This document shows, piece after piece, positions 1-9,876 of a stretch of DNA of 62,500 nucleotides (position 1 is its first letter; each line of letters begins with the position of its first letter). Both the position numbers and the translations under genes were made by a program. The DNA is from Fidelibacterota bacterium (GTDB lineage Bacteria; Fidelibacterota; UBA8477; JABMPR01). A model generated the notes under the pieces. The model was not told the origin of the DNA and did not search any database. It saw only the letters and a program-made list of their open reading frames with translations. The stretch lies in NCBI GenBank assembly GCA_024278595.1, contig JAJRSW010000048.1:1-62500 (forward strand). The letters are read 5' to 3'.

Positions 1-128
1 AAGTGATCGAAGAAGTGCAAGCATGGGCTAAAGCAAGAAATAACATGGAAGCAAAAATTAATTGGCAGTTCACAACTAAAAATGCAAGAGTGAAACTTAA
101 AACACTTTACCCGAAATTAGTTACTTGA
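1..128 (+). pseudogene. IS630-family transposase, C-terminal end only
   Basis: Reading from base 3, the frame encodes 41 residues and stops with TGA at 126-128. The last residues contain FTTKNARVKLKTLYPKL, which closely matches the conserved end of IS630-type DDE transposases (family knowledge: a W-x-FTT-x-x-AR-x-KL-x-x-LYP pattern). The gene starts outside the window, so it cannot be said whether it is intact. Ten bases past the stop the sequence reads GACACTAG. This fits an IS630 end inserted at a CTAG target, where only TA is duplicated. A related end occurs on the MITE-like element near 20.6 kb. Confidence 0.75.
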
Positions 129-205
129 CATGACACTAGTGCAAGAAGTCGTTCAGCTATTCTCGATCACATCACCCCCGCAACTCTGTGATCTTGAATA
201 TTGGT

Positions 206-2389
206 TTATACTACCATACTTTCCCCACCACTGTCTTTGACGAACAGGCAGGAGGTGTTGACTGCAGCAGTGAGATCGTGCATGGTGTCGCCATCCAGTT
301 CGTTAGAGATACCAAAGATATTTAGATCAGCCGTAGGAGTTTCACTGAGAACTTCCTTGAAATTTCCAACCAGAATGATGGTCTCGGTGGAAACGGGCAA
401 ACGGGCTCGATCGATGAGTCTTTCCTGGGCTCCCCGGGCTCGGTCTATGTCGGCTTTATCTGCCACGACAGTGATAAACCGCAGCTGCCCGCTCCAGTTG
501 CGGTTTAATTGAATTGCCATGAGAATGGCCAGATCCTTATTCGGACTGGAACGTCTTAGCCAGACATTCAGAGTATCCCGGTTTCCCAGAGCATTTTTAA
601 TATGGTGGGAATAAACTGCTATGCCCATTTTTTCCCGTACAGCAATGGCGATCATATCTTCCAGACGGCCATCTTTACTGCGATCATTACTCATGCTGAA
701 GAACATGATGTTCGGTGGGAAATACATACTGCGCATCACCTGGGCGGTAATGCTGATCCCTTCCAGGAAATGCCGACATTCAATGACTGAAGTGGTGACC
801 AGCAGGTCTTCTTCCTTCAGGGGCTTGGCCAGCTCAAGCAGCTCAGTCTCTTTTAAACTGTGCTGCTGAGAATGATTCTTGATTTCGGGACCGCGACCAA
901 ATAGACGATTGCTGAAACCGCGAATAATGGAATTGACACTCTCTTCAACAATTCTCACAGAAAACAAACGTAAGGTGCCTGAAGGAAATATAATATCCCT
1001 GAGAAAGATCATACGGTGGTGCCAGGTCCGGGGATCTTCAACAGGTACCATAATATTTGGCTTCCAGGTCTTGGGGTGGGATCTCAATTTTTCAGACTGT
1101 CTGGCAGACCATTCAGCCATGGCAATGAACATTCCAGAGCGGACATCCCCCCAGGGAGCTTGTAAACCGCGTTTGACCTGAATCAGATAGGCCAAAATGA
1201 TCAAGACCCAGGCCACGGCGGCAAACAGGGGATTGACCATGAACATGACAATAACGGCCCACAGGAATCCGATGATGGGAATGCTGATATGGACTTTGAA
1301 ACGGGGTCTGAAAGAGGGAATGCCAATTCCCAATTGCAAAGCGACGGCAATATTGATGGTAGCGTAAGTGATCAGGAAAAACATGGTCAGCAACGGGGCA
1401 ATGGTATTCAGGTCACCCAGAACCAGACTGATCAGGATCGCTCCGGCGGTAAATATGATGGAGAAGATTGGTTCACCCGCTTTGCTGCGCCTGGAAAATA
1501 GCCTGAAGAATGGAATGACCTTATCGGCACCCATGGCCATGAGCGTCCTGGGTGCGCCAACCACAGATCCCAAGGCTGAAGAAAGGGTAGCTCCCAGCAC
1601 GCCAGCAGCCACCACCGGCTTCCACCTTGACACATCGATCATGATGGTATGGTTGGCAACCAGGACCCCCGGTTCGGCCAACTGATCCAGATAGTAGGCG
1701 ACGGCAACATAGATGACGAAGGAGACTGCAATTGCTGAAAGCATGCCAATGGGTAACGATCTTTTTGAATCTTTTAGGTCGCCAGACATGGCTGCGCCGG
1801 CTTCAATACCGGTTACGGCCGGAAAAAATATGGCAAATACTACCCAAAAAGAGGCCTGTGGAAAATCACCCCAAAAAATGATCTGGGGTGTTGGATCGCC
1901 GGTGGCCGAAAAGAATGACACCAGGGAGGCTGCGATGACGAACATGATCACATACTGGGTCCGCATGGCAAACTGAGCACCCAGGAGACTGACTCCCAGA
2001 ACTAGAACGAGTACAGCAATACCGATCAACAGGGGATCATGGGCGGGAAATAGTGAGATCCAGGCTTCTGTAAAACCCGAGATGTACATGGCGCCACCCA
2101 AAGTTTGTGAGAGATAGAGCGGAATGCCCACTGCGCTGCCGGCTTCCAGCCCCAGCGAGCGTGAGATCAAGGCGTATGAGCCACCAGCGCCTACACGGGT
2201 ATTGGTGGCAATGGCTGCAATGGATAATCCGGTAGTCACCGTGATCATTTTAGCGAGGATGATGATGACCAACGCCCCGCCAAAACCAGCATTACCAACC
2301 ACCCAACCCAGACGCAAATACATGATAACGCCCAGAATGGTGAGTATGGTTGGTGTAAAGACGCCAGCAAAGGTACCTAGTTTCCTCAT
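206..2389 (-). CDS. SLC12-like / APC-superfamily amino acid or cation-chloride transporter
   Basis: The 727-residue inner-membrane protein has two parts. The first ~430 residues form about 12 hydrophobic segments of the amino-acid-polyamine-organocation (APC) fold and start with a KLGTFAGVFTPTILTILGV stretch typical of SLC12-like cotransporters. The last ~300 residues are soluble, resembling the cytosolic C-terminal regulatory domain of eukaryotic cation-chloride cotransporters. Family knowledge suggests symport of ions or amino acids, but the substrate cannot be read from the sequence. It is transcribed alone on the minus strand and is divergent from the TonB-dependent receptor at 2592, with a shared ~200-bp upstream region. 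The ATG at 2387-2389 directly precedes the first conserved segment, so this start is likely. Confidence 0.8.
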   Translation of the reverse strand: MRKLGTFAGVFTPTILTILGVIMYLRLGWVVGNAGFGGALVIIILAKMITVTTGLSIAAIATNTRVGAGGSYALISRSLGLEAGSAVGIPLYLSQTLGGAMYISGFTEAWISLFPAHDPLLIGIAVLVLVLGVSLLGAQFAMRTQYVIMFVIAASLVSFFSATGDPTPQIIFWGDFPQASFWVVFAIFFPAVTGIEAGAAMSGDLKDSKRSLPIGMLSAIAVSFVIYVAVAYYLDQLAEPGVLVANHTIMIDVSRWKPVVAAGVLGATLSSALGSVVGAPRTLMAMGADKVIPFFRLFSRRSKAGEPIFSIIFTAGAILISLVLGDLNTIAPLLTMFFLITYATINIAVALQLGIGIPSFRPRFKVHISIPIIGFLWAVIVMFMVNPLFAAVAWVLIILAYLIQVKRGLQAPWGDVRSGMFIAMAEWSARQSEKLRSHPKTWKPNIMVPVEDPRTWHHRMIFLRDIIFPSGTLRLFSVRIVEESVNSIIRGFSNRLFGRGPEIKNHSQQHSLKETELLELAKPLKEEDLLVTTSVIECRHFLEGISITAQVMRSMYFPPNIMFFSMSNDRSKDGRLEDMIAIAVREKMGIAVYSHHIKNALGNRDTLNVWLRRSSPNKDLAILMAIQLNRNWSGQLRFITVVADKADIDRARGAQERLIDRARLPVSTETIILVGNFKEVLSETPTADLNIFGISNELDGDTMHDLTAAVNTSCLFVKDSGGESMVV

Positions 2390-2591
2390 CTTAAAGATAC
2401 TCTGGCCTTATAATACTGGACAATATTCAGGATATTCATGGCGCATTATAATGAAGATAATTTTATTACCCATTGATTTTGTATAGGAGATTGGTGATTT
2501 GTTGGTGGAGGTGAACCCAGGCGGTGATTTAATCCCCGCTTGGTCTATCATAATTTTCCGGCTGCCAAAAATAATTTTCGTTGTTAAAGCT

Positions 2592-4970
2592 ATGAAATTT
2601 ATCAATTTTGACGTAGTGACCACAATTTCATATATCCTGCGAACGGTTTTCTTCCTGTTTCTGGTTTCTGGGGTTCTTGCTGCAGGCTCTGGTACAATTC
2701 AGGGACATATTTCAGACAGCAAAACATCTGATGCACTGCCAGGGGTCAACATTGTCATCGATGGGACCCGACTGGGGACTGCGGCGGATATCCACGGTGA
2801 TTTTATCATTGAGAATGTTCCGGTCGGCATCTATCAATTAAATGTCAGGATGGTGGGCTATAAAGTGAAGATCCTGCGTCAGGTCCAGGTTGCGGCTGAG
2901 CAGGTCACGGTTTTAGAGATCCAATTAGAATCAATTCCCATCGAAATGGGGGCAGTAACTGTATCCAGAACCCGCCGAAATGAACAGAGTGAAAAACTAA
3001 GCCCCAGTCGCCATAACCTGCAACCCAGGGAGATTCTGACCCTGGCCGGTGGCGGCGAGGACATCTTCAGAGGAATCACGACCCTGCCAGGGGTGATCGC
3101 CCGCTCAGACGCCTCAGCCCAATTCTATGTCCGGGGGGGAACACCTGACCAGAATTTGATCATAATTGACGATGTCCCGGTTTTTAATCCCTATCGCTTG
3201 AAAGCCCTGGGGGGTCCCATCAGTATGTTTAATCCTGATGTGGTGGAGTATGTCGAATTGTTACCCGGGGGCTTTTCAGCCCAGTATGGAGATAAACTTT
3301 CCTCAGTACTCATCGCTCGTAATCGTGAGGGCGACCGGTTTAATCGACATGGCAAAGCCAACGTTAGTTTGATCGATATGCGGGTGCTGGCCGAGGGACC
3401 CCTCCCGGGTAGCGGAGAGGAAGGATCCTGGTTACTCTCCGGTCGAAGAACTTATTATGATATCCTACTGGGTAAATTACCTGATATTCCCACTGGAACC
3501 GTATTGCCTAACTTCAGGGATATTCAGGCCAAGGTGGTGTATGACCTCTCCCCGGAACAAAAAATCAGGATCAATTTTACTGATTCCAAGGAGGAGATGG
3601 TCTTAACTGAATTGGAGGTAGAGGGTGATGGTGAGGACCTGGACCTGTTCGAAAATGAAGAATTTTTTTCTCTGAGCAACGTCATTGACAGTCGACTTTC
3701 CAGCGTAGGCTGGGTGAATGCTTTTAGTGATGTTTCCCTTTCAAATCTGACCCTGTCCCGCTTTAATGATACCTGGACCATGGACTTTAAGGCGGGTGAT
3801 TTTAAATATAGCCCGGTGATCGATATGCGCAAAATGGAGATCCGGGAAGATCTGACCCATATTTTAACACCGGCTCACGCCCTCAAAATGGGACTCACGG
3901 TTTCTGACCTCATTACTGATATCAGTATCGCCATGACCATGGATTCGAGTTCCTACTATCGTACAAACCCGGAAGATCGCCGTGATGGCGACCAGGCCAT
4001 CATTGACCGGGATATTCGGCTTCAAAATGCTTCCTCCAACACAGGGATTTACTTGCAGGATGAGTGGAAGCTGATCCCGCCAATCGTGGCGGTGCTGGTT
4101 GGTGTCCGGGCGGACTATTCAACCTTCACTCAAGAGTGGGTCTATAGTCCCCGCTTATCGCTGAGCTATGATATAAACCATGGAACATCCCTGCACCTGG
4201 GCTGGGGGTATTATTATCAAGCGCCCAATTTTGTTTCACTGTTTGAACGTTTTGAAAGATCCATCGAGTGGAATTTATTTGAGACCATTACCTTAGAGAC
4301 CGAAAAAGCAGAACATAGTCTGCTGGGGATTGAGTTTCGGCCAAAACCTGGGTATACGATCAAACTGGAAAGTTATTACAAGCACCTTGAGCGGCTGGTC
4401 ATGCCCCCGGATTCGACGAGTAACTATGTCCCGGATAATTCTGGTCAGGGGTTTGCCTACGGGCTTGAGTTCTTTTTTCAGAAATTAGCACTGCCCGGGC
4501 ATCGACTGTCAGGTTGGGCGAGCTATTCATACGGTGTAACCAAGGAAAAAGGGGCCGAAAAGACTTACTATTTTCGGGAATTCGATCAAACCCATACCCT
4601 CTCGCTGGTCGGTCGTTTCAATGTGTTCAACAATATGTATCTGGATATTCAGTATAGCTTGGGCAGCGGTTTTCCGTGGACGGCACCAGAAAGAGATGCT
4701 ACAGACAAGGTGATCTTTGATGATGCGGGGGAGGTGGTCCTTAAAGAGCAGAACAGCTCTCGATATCCGGTCTATGAACGTTTGGATCTCAGAATGTCAA
4801 TACGCGGGAAATTATTTAAAACAATTGAAGCTGAGGCGTATCTGGAACTGATTAATGCTTTAAGACATGAGAATATCTATGAATACTATTGGTCTAATGA
4901 TTATGAAACTCGCTTCACCTCCTATATGCTACCGCTGCTGCCCTTTTTTGGCGCGCGGTTGAGTTTTTAA
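2592..4970 (+). CDS. TonB-dependent receptor with N-terminal carboxypeptidase-regulatory-like domain
   Basis: This is an outer-membrane TonB-dependent receptor of about 792 residues. The frame is open from a TTG at 2499, but the ATG at 2592 is preferred because it is followed by a signal peptide (hydrophobic VFFLFLVSGVLAA). Next come a carboxypeptidase-regulatory-like beta-sandwich (about residues 40-120, with LPGVNIVIDGTRLGT), a plug domain (about 150-260, with FYVRGGTPDQNLIIIDDVPV) and a beta-barrel that ends in aromatic GARLSF. At 792 residues it is shorter than the two receptors at 25.6 and 48.8 kb, and it has no T9SS cargo or PorV gene beside it. It is therefore probably an ordinary stand-alone uptake receptor. 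The ligand is unknown. Confidence 0.85.
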   Translation: MKFINFDVVTTISYILRTVFFLFLVSGVLAAGSGTIQGHISDSKTSDALPGVNIVIDGTRLGTAADIHGDFIIENVPVGIYQLNVRMVGYKVKILRQVQVAAEQVTVLEIQLESIPIEMGAVTVSRTRRNEQSEKLSPSRHNLQPREILTLAGGGEDIFRGITTLPGVIARSDASAQFYVRGGTPDQNLIIIDDVPVFNPYRLKALGGPISMFNPDVVEYVELLPGGFSAQYGDKLSSVLIARNREGDRFNRHGKANVSLIDMRVLAEGPLPGSGEEGSWLLSGRRTYYDILLGKLPDIPTGTVLPNFRDIQAKVVYDLSPEQKIRINFTDSKEEMVLTELEVEGDGEDLDLFENEEFFSLSNVIDSRLSSVGWVNAFSDVSLSNLTLSRFNDTWTMDFKAGDFKYSPVIDMRKMEIREDLTHILTPAHALKMGLTVSDLITDISIAMTMDSSSYYRTNPEDRRDGDQAIIDRDIRLQNASSNTGIYLQDEWKLIPPIVAVLVGVRADYSTFTQEWVYSPRLSLSYDINHGTSLHLGWGYYYQAPNFVSLFERFERSIEWNLFETITLETEKAEHSLLGIEFRPKPGYTIKLESYYKHLERLVMPPDSTSNYVPDNSGQGFAYGLEFFFQKLALPGHRLSGWASYSYGVTKEKGAEKTYYFREFDQTHTLSLVGRFNVFNNMYLDIQYSLGSGFPWTAPERDATDKVIFDDAGEVVLKEQNSSRYPVYERLDLRMSIRGKLFKTIEAEAYLELINALRHENIYEYYWSNDYETRFTSYMLPLLPFFGARLSF

Positions 4971-5069
4971 GTCTTCCTGAGCATTCGCGAAGGATCTCTG
5001 GTTGATGATCATGATCCACTTGGACCATAAGATTCTTCTCCATGCTACGCTTCGATCAGAACGACGAAA
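4971..5069. repeat. convergent gap with degenerate intergenic repeat
   Basis: This 99-bp gap lies between the convergent receptor and metH genes. Bases about 5028-5068 read as a worn copy of the 'AGATTCTTCGCTACGCTCAGAATGACG' style of dispersed repeat known from many environmental bacteria, and 4976-4998 resemble its other half (CTTCCTGAGC, GCGAAGGATC). No clear hairpin terminator with a T-run was found. Confidence 0.4.
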
Positions 5070-8000
5070 TTAAACTGAGAAGTATTTAGCTCCGGGATGA
5101 TGAACAATAATGGCGGAAGTGCTTTGCTCTGGAACGATCTGGAATTCCTCTGTCAGGGTCAAACCCTGGCTGGGGGCATCCAACAGCTTGAAGATCAACT
5201 CCTGATCCTTCAATTCTGGACAAGCCGGATAGCCAAACGAATAACGGCTTCCCTGATATTTCTGCCGCAAGAGCTGTTTGACCTGTGTTCCATCTGCCTG
5301 GTGGATATCCAACTCCTGGCGGATATGTTTATGCCAGTACTCAGCCAGTGCTTCAGCTGTCTCCACCGCCAGACCATGAAAAAAGAGGTAATCCGTGTAG
5401 GCGTTCCGGGCATACAAATCCTGGGCGTATTCAGTGGCCCTGGCACCCACAGTCACCAATTGAAAGGCTAGTACATCCCGCTCTCCGGAAGTAATACTGT
5501 TAAAAAAATCAGGAATTGCCCGTCCTGGAGGATCACTCTGCCTGGGAAAATCGATAAAGTGTTGGGGCTCAGGATCAGCGGGTTGCTCATAGATCCACAG
5601 CCGATCCCCCTCGGACTGACAGGCGTAATATCCATAGATCACTTTGGGTACCAGGAGTTGCTCCTGGACCACCTGTTGGGTTAGTTTATCAAATGTTGGC
5701 TGGATGGTCTTCTGCTCCAGCTCAGCATATTCTTCGGGACTGATCTTGCCGCGTTTGAATCCCCACTGACCCCGGAAAAGCGCGGCTTGATTGATGTAGG
5801 GAAAAATGCTATCAAGATCAATATTGTCAACCACTTTGCGACCCCAGAAAGGCGGTTCAGGGATGCGGTCAGCCGCTTGGAGCGGCGGATGATCCTGCAA
5901 GGCGTTCTGTTTGACCCTGGCGGTACGTTTTATGACCTTTTTGGGTTCAGCACTTTGGGTAATCGAACCGGTTTCCAACTGCTGCATAAAGCGCAGCCCA
6001 TCAAAGGCATCCCGGGCATAGGCCAGCGTCCCGGTATAATTTTGTGCCAGATCCTGTTCAACATATTTCCGGGTCAAGGCGGCTCCACCCAGGATCACTG
6101 GTGGGGTCAAACCATGATTCGTCAAAACTTCCAGGTTCTCTTTCATGATAATGGTCGATTTAACCAGGAGACCGCTCATACCAATGGCATCAGCGTTATG
6201 CTCCTGAAAGCTCTGGAGCATGGCTTCCATGGAAACTTTGATCCCCAGGTTGACCACGTCGAAACCATTATTGCTCAGGATGATATCCACCAGATTCTTG
6301 CCAATATCATGGACATCACCTTTTACTGTTGCCAGAATAATCTTACCCCGGGCTGATGTATCGGTTTTCTCCATAAAGGGTTCCAGAAAGGTGACCGCAG
6401 TCTTCATGGTCTCGGCTGATTGGAGCACAAAAGGTAGCTGCAATTTTCCAGCTCCAAAGAGTTCACCCACTTCCTTCATCCCATTCAGGAGGATGTTGTT
6501 GATGATGTCCAGGGCAGAATACTCTTGTAAGGCGGTAGTGAGATCATCATCCAGACCGGAACGATTGCCATCAAGTATCCGGCGTTGGAGCCGCTCACCA
6601 ATGGCTAAAGTAGAGAGGTCTAATTTTTGTTTTTTTTCGGCAACCCGGTCCGTATGAGTTTCAAGGATCTGTACCAAGGGATCATAATCAGGGGTCCGCT
6701 TGTCCAGGATCAGGTCCTCACACAGTTTACGATCGCCTTCCTTGATCTGATAAAAGGGTTGGATCCGACCCGCATGCAGGATGGCCGCATCCAGGCCGGC
6801 ATCGATGGCCATGTGAAGAAAGACCGAGTTCAGCATATGTCTGGTTGCCGGTTTTAACCCAAATGAAACATTTGACACACCCAGACTGGTGCAGCTCTCC
6901 GGGAAGGCGGCTTTGATCAAACGGATCCCTTCCATGGTCTCTACCGCTGAGTCACGAAATTCAGCATCACCGGATGCCAGGGTAAAGGTCAGGGGGTCAA
7001 AGAATAGATCACTTTCACGCAGACCATGTTGGATGACAGCCAGGTCATAGATTCGCTGAGCAATACTTAATTTCTGACTGGCTGTTTTGGCCATCCCTTG
7101 TTCATCAATGGTCAAACAGACCAGGCCGGCACCGAACTCTTTCGCCAGTTTGATCACTTCGATAGCTTGCTCATCACCATCTTCCAGATTGATGGAGTTA
7201 ATGATGGCCCGGCCGGTTATTCGTTCCAGGGCAGCCCTAATTGCTTTGGTGTCAGTTGAGTCGATCATGATGGGGATGGAGATCTGACTATTTAGCCGCT
7301 CTATGTACTCTGCCATATCGGCGGCTTCATCACGGCCCACATAGGCAACGCAGACATCCAGGATGTGAGCGCCTTCTGCTACCTGATCCCGGGCCAGACT
7401 TACCATGCCATCCAGGTCACCGGCCAGTAGCAGGTCTCTGAATTTCTTGGAACCGTTGGCATTGGTCCGCTCACCAATTAACAGGGGTTTGGGTTCCTGG
7501 TTGAATCCGGAAACAGCATAGAGTGAGCTGGCCCCGGCTGAGAAAATCGGGTTACGCGGTGCCGGGTTGGTCCGACCGGCCTGCTCTACCACATGCTGCA
7601 TGTGTTCAGCGGTAGTGCCACAACAACCGCCTACCACGCTTACTCCCATTCCGCTGACAAAATGTCCCAGATCATGAGCCAGTTCAGGTCCGGTAAGATC
7701 ATAGACCATCTCACCATTGATATTTTGCGGAAGTCCTGCGTTGGGGATCACTGAGATGGGAAAGGGCGAATGGGCTGCCAGAGTGTGCAGGTGTTCGCTC
7801 ATGGCCTTGGGTCCCGTGCCGCAGTTCAAGCCCACTACTTCCAGCGGATAGGGCTCCAGAGTCGTGAGAACTCCCAGCATATCAGTTCCCAGGAGCATGG
7901 TCCCGGTGGTTTCCATGGTCACTGAGGCCATGACCGGAATGTCATGCCGTTTCTCACGTAAAACATGAAAGACTGCGTTAAGGGCGGCTTTGGCCTGGAG

Positions 8001-8486
8001 GGGATCCTGAACAGTTTCGACCAGCATGACATCTACGCCGCCATCGATGAGACCGGCGGCCTGTTCCCGATAGGCCTGGTAGATTTCCGGGTAGGTGATG
8101 TGTCCCAAAGAAGGTAGACGAGTACCGGGACCCATGGATCCGGCGACATATCGGGGGTGGGCCGGTGTAGAAAATGACTGGGCCACAGAACGAGCCAATT
8201 GGGCTGCTTTCAGATTGATCTCATAAACCCGATCGCTAAGATCGTAGTCGCTGAGAACAATATGCGTGCCTCCAAAAGTATCGGTTTCGATGACGTCACA
8301 GCCCACCTCCAGAAAGCCCGCATGGATCGATCGGATCGCCTCAGGTTTCGAAAGGACCAGGAGTTCGTTGCACCCATCTTTTCCCCAGAAGTCATCGTTT
8401 GTTAGTTGCAATCGTTGGATGCTGGTACCCATAGCTCCATCAAAAACAAGAACTTTATCTATGAGGCTTTGACGAAAAGATGACAT
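5070..8486 (-). CDS. metH: cobalamin-dependent methionine synthase
   Basis: MetH transfers a methyl group from 5-methyltetrahydrofolate to homocysteine through methylcobalamin in the cytoplasm. The 1138-residue protein has the complete modular order. The homocysteine-binding domain (about 1-310) has zinc-ligand cysteines in GLNCGTG and VGGCCGTT. The pterin-binding domain (about 335-590) starts at LLIGERTNANGSK. The B12 cap and B12-binding domains (about 620-870) carry GDVHDIGKN, with the cobalt-ligand His at residue 726. The C-terminal AdoMet reactivation domain has YGYYACQSEG and YSFGYPACPEL. It is somewhat shorter than the ~1227 residues of E. coli MetH but lacks no domain. It stands alone on the minus strand, divergent from lptC. 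No cobalamin or SAM riboswitch was recognised in the short upstream gap. Confidence 0.97.
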   Translation of the reverse strand: MSSFRQSLIDKVLVFDGAMGTSIQRLQLTNDDFWGKDGCNELLVLSKPEAIRSIHAGFLEVGCDVIETDTFGGTHIVLSDYDLSDRVYEINLKAAQLARSVAQSFSTPAHPRYVAGSMGPGTRLPSLGHITYPEIYQAYREQAAGLIDGGVDVMLVETVQDPLQAKAALNAVFHVLREKRHDIPVMASVTMETTGTMLLGTDMLGVLTTLEPYPLEVVGLNCGTGPKAMSEHLHTLAAHSPFPISVIPNAGLPQNINGEMVYDLTGPELAHDLGHFVSGMGVSVVGGCCGTTAEHMQHVVEQAGRTNPAPRNPIFSAGASSLYAVSGFNQEPKPLLIGERTNANGSKKFRDLLLAGDLDGMVSLARDQVAEGAHILDVCVAYVGRDEAADMAEYIERLNSQISIPIMIDSTDTKAIRAALERITGRAIINSINLEDGDEQAIEVIKLAKEFGAGLVCLTIDEQGMAKTASQKLSIAQRIYDLAVIQHGLRESDLFFDPLTFTLASGDAEFRDSAVETMEGIRLIKAAFPESCTSLGVSNVSFGLKPATRHMLNSVFLHMAIDAGLDAAILHAGRIQPFYQIKEGDRKLCEDLILDKRTPDYDPLVQILETHTDRVAEKKQKLDLSTLAIGERLQRRILDGNRSGLDDDLTTALQEYSALDIINNILLNGMKEVGELFGAGKLQLPFVLQSAETMKTAVTFLEPFMEKTDTSARGKIILATVKGDVHDIGKNLVDIILSNNGFDVVNLGIKVSMEAMLQSFQEHNADAIGMSGLLVKSTIIMKENLEVLTNHGLTPPVILGGAALTRKYVEQDLAQNYTGTLAYARDAFDGLRFMQQLETGSITQSAEPKKVIKRTARVKQNALQDHPPLQAADRIPEPPFWGRKVVDNIDLDSIFPYINQAALFRGQWGFKRGKISPEEYAELEQKTIQPTFDKLTQQVVQEQLLVPKVIYGYYACQSEGDRLWIYEQPADPEPQHFIDFPRQSDPPGRAIPDFFNSITSGERDVLAFQLVTVGARATEYAQDLYARNAYTDYLFFHGLAVETAEALAEYWHKHIRQELDIHQADGTQVKQLLRQKYQGSRYSFGYPACPELKDQELIFKLLDAPSQGLTLTEEFQIVPEQSTSAIIVHHPGAKYFSV

Positions 8487-8598
8487 GCTGGAACTCCTAA
8501 TGGTGCACTTTTTGCTACTAATCTAAGACTATGCCAAAACAATGATGTTTGCTAGCTTTTTTCCTGACTTTGTTTCATGTCAGGTATACATTGCAGGG

Positions 8599-9144
8599 AT
8601 GACACTCCAACACATACACCTAACCGTGATCTTAATTCTCCTGATTGCCTGCGACCCCGTGGGCAAATCACTGGATCAGGCCAAAGCCGGGGACAATCGC
8701 ATTCCCAGTCAGGAAAGTTGGAATCCCACCATCCGGATCAATTCAGTCGGTAAAGAAACTGTTCAGGCCCGCGCTTCCTATTCTGCCCAGTATGACAAAC
8801 CCCGGGAGCTGGTTTTGATCGGGGATGTGCAGTTGGATTTTTTCGGCCAGGCAGGGGGCCATAGCTCAACCATGACGGCGGATACCGGACGGATAGATGA
8901 TCGACGTCAGCTCTTTACCGCCACTGGCAATGTGTTTGTTAGATCTGATTCCGGTATGACACTGTCCACTAATATTTTGTACTGGGATGAAAATAAAGAA
9001 TCCATTTTTACAGAGGATTCCATTGTATTGACCTCAGAAACGGACACCCTCTATGGCGTGGGTTTTGAGTCAGATGCGAATCTTGAGAACTGGACCATCA
9101 CCCAGCCAACAGGTGTGACTTACCGGGAGTTCGGGGATGAGTGA
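8599..9144 (+). CDS. lptC: LPS export ABC transporter periplasmic protein LptC
   Basis: LptC is the bitopic or lipid-anchored part of the Lpt bridge that passes lipopolysaccharide from the inner membrane to the periplasmic LptA-like chain. From the ATG at 8599 the protein has 181 residues: a hydrophobic N-terminus with lipobox LIAC (Cys18), then a beta-jelly-roll region (ELVLIGDVQLDFF, TATGNVFVRSDSG, LTSETDTLYGVGFESD) typical of LptC/OstA-like domains. The frame is open upstream to 8542, but that start would put 19 extra residues before the lipoprotein signal. Neither start has a strong ribosome-binding site. The stop overlaps lptB by 8 bases, indicating translational coupling. Assignment relies on fold pattern plus the lptB-rpoN neighbourhood. 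A separate lptA is not seen. Confidence 0.8.
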   Translation: MTLQHIHLTVILILLIACDPVGKSLDQAKAGDNRIPSQESWNPTIRINSVGKETVQARASYSAQYDKPRELVLIGDVQLDFFGQAGGHSSTMTADTGRIDDRRQLFTATGNVFVRSDSGMTLSTNILYWDENKESIFTEDSIVLTSETDTLYGVGFESDANLENWTITQPTGVTYREFGDE

Positions 9145-9871
9145 CACCATTCTATGCGGACGAAATCTGTTTAAGACCTATGGAAAACGGACGGTGGTCA
9201 GCGATGTTTCCATCGAAGTAAAGACCGGTGAAGTAGTGGGTTTGTTGGGACCCAATGGTGCTGGAAAAACAACCACATTCTACATGGTCACCGGGATGAT
9301 CCGACCCAATTCCGGGACTGTATTCATGGGGGACCGGGAGATTACTCAAGCTCCCATGTATCAACGAGCCAGGAATGGGATCGGGTATCTGCCCCAGGAA
9401 GCCAGTATCTTTAGAAAATTAAGTGTGGAAGATAATCTTCGTCTGGTACTGGAAACCCTGGATCTGAGTAAGCCGGACCAGGAAGCCAAACTGGAGCACC
9501 TTCTCGATGAGCTTTCCATAACCCAAGTCCGTAAAAACAAGGGTCATCAACTCAGTGGTGGTGAACGGCGACGAACTGAAATAGCCAGAGCGCTGGTCAC
9601 AGATCCAGATTTCATTCTGCTGGATGAACCATTTGCCGGTGTGGATCCCATTGCTGTGGAGGATATCCAACAGATCGTACTCGCGCTTAAAGAAAAGGGG
9701 ATCGGGGTTTTGATCACTGATCATAATGTGCATGAAACACTGTCTATCACTGACCGCAGCTATTTACTTTTCCAGGGAAAAATATTATTATCAGGTAATG
9801 CAGAGTTTCTGGCAAACGATGAACAAGCCCGCAAACTGTATCTCGGCAGCAACTTCAAATTAGATCGATAA
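9137..9871 (+). CDS. lptB: LPS export ABC transporter ATP-binding protein LptB
   Basis: This is the cytoplasmic ATPase that powers LPS extraction by LptFG. The 244-residue protein has Walker A GPNGAGKT (38-45), Q-loop Gln87 in YLPQEASIFRKL (a hallmark of LptB), signature LSGGE (139-143), Walker B ILLDEP with FAGVDP, and a switch His in TDHNVHET. The length is the family norm. It overlaps lptC by 8 bases and is followed after 5 bases by rpoN, the same lptB-rpoN order conserved in proteobacteria. The permeases LptF and LptG are not in the window. Confidence 0.95.
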   Translation: MSDTILCGRNLFKTYGKRTVVSDVSIEVKTGEVVGLLGPNGAGKTTTFYMVTGMIRPNSGTVFMGDREITQAPMYQRARNGIGYLPQEASIFRKLSVEDNLRLVLETLDLSKPDQEAKLEHLLDELSITQVRKNKGHQLSGGERRRTEIARALVTDPDFILLDEPFAGVDPIAVEDIQQIVLALKEKGIGVLITDHNVHETLSITDRSYLLFQGKILLSGNAEFLANDEQARKLYLGSNFKLDR

Positions 9872-9876
9872 GCATT

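Noticed and set aside
5787..6356. 189-codon frame on the plus strand
   Set aside because: It lies wholly inside metH on the opposite strand and has no recognisable content or ribosome-binding site.
8487..8598. Cobalamin or SAM riboswitch ahead of metH
   Set aside because: The upstream gap is about 110 bases and lacks the conserved B12-box or SAM-I elements I could recognise.
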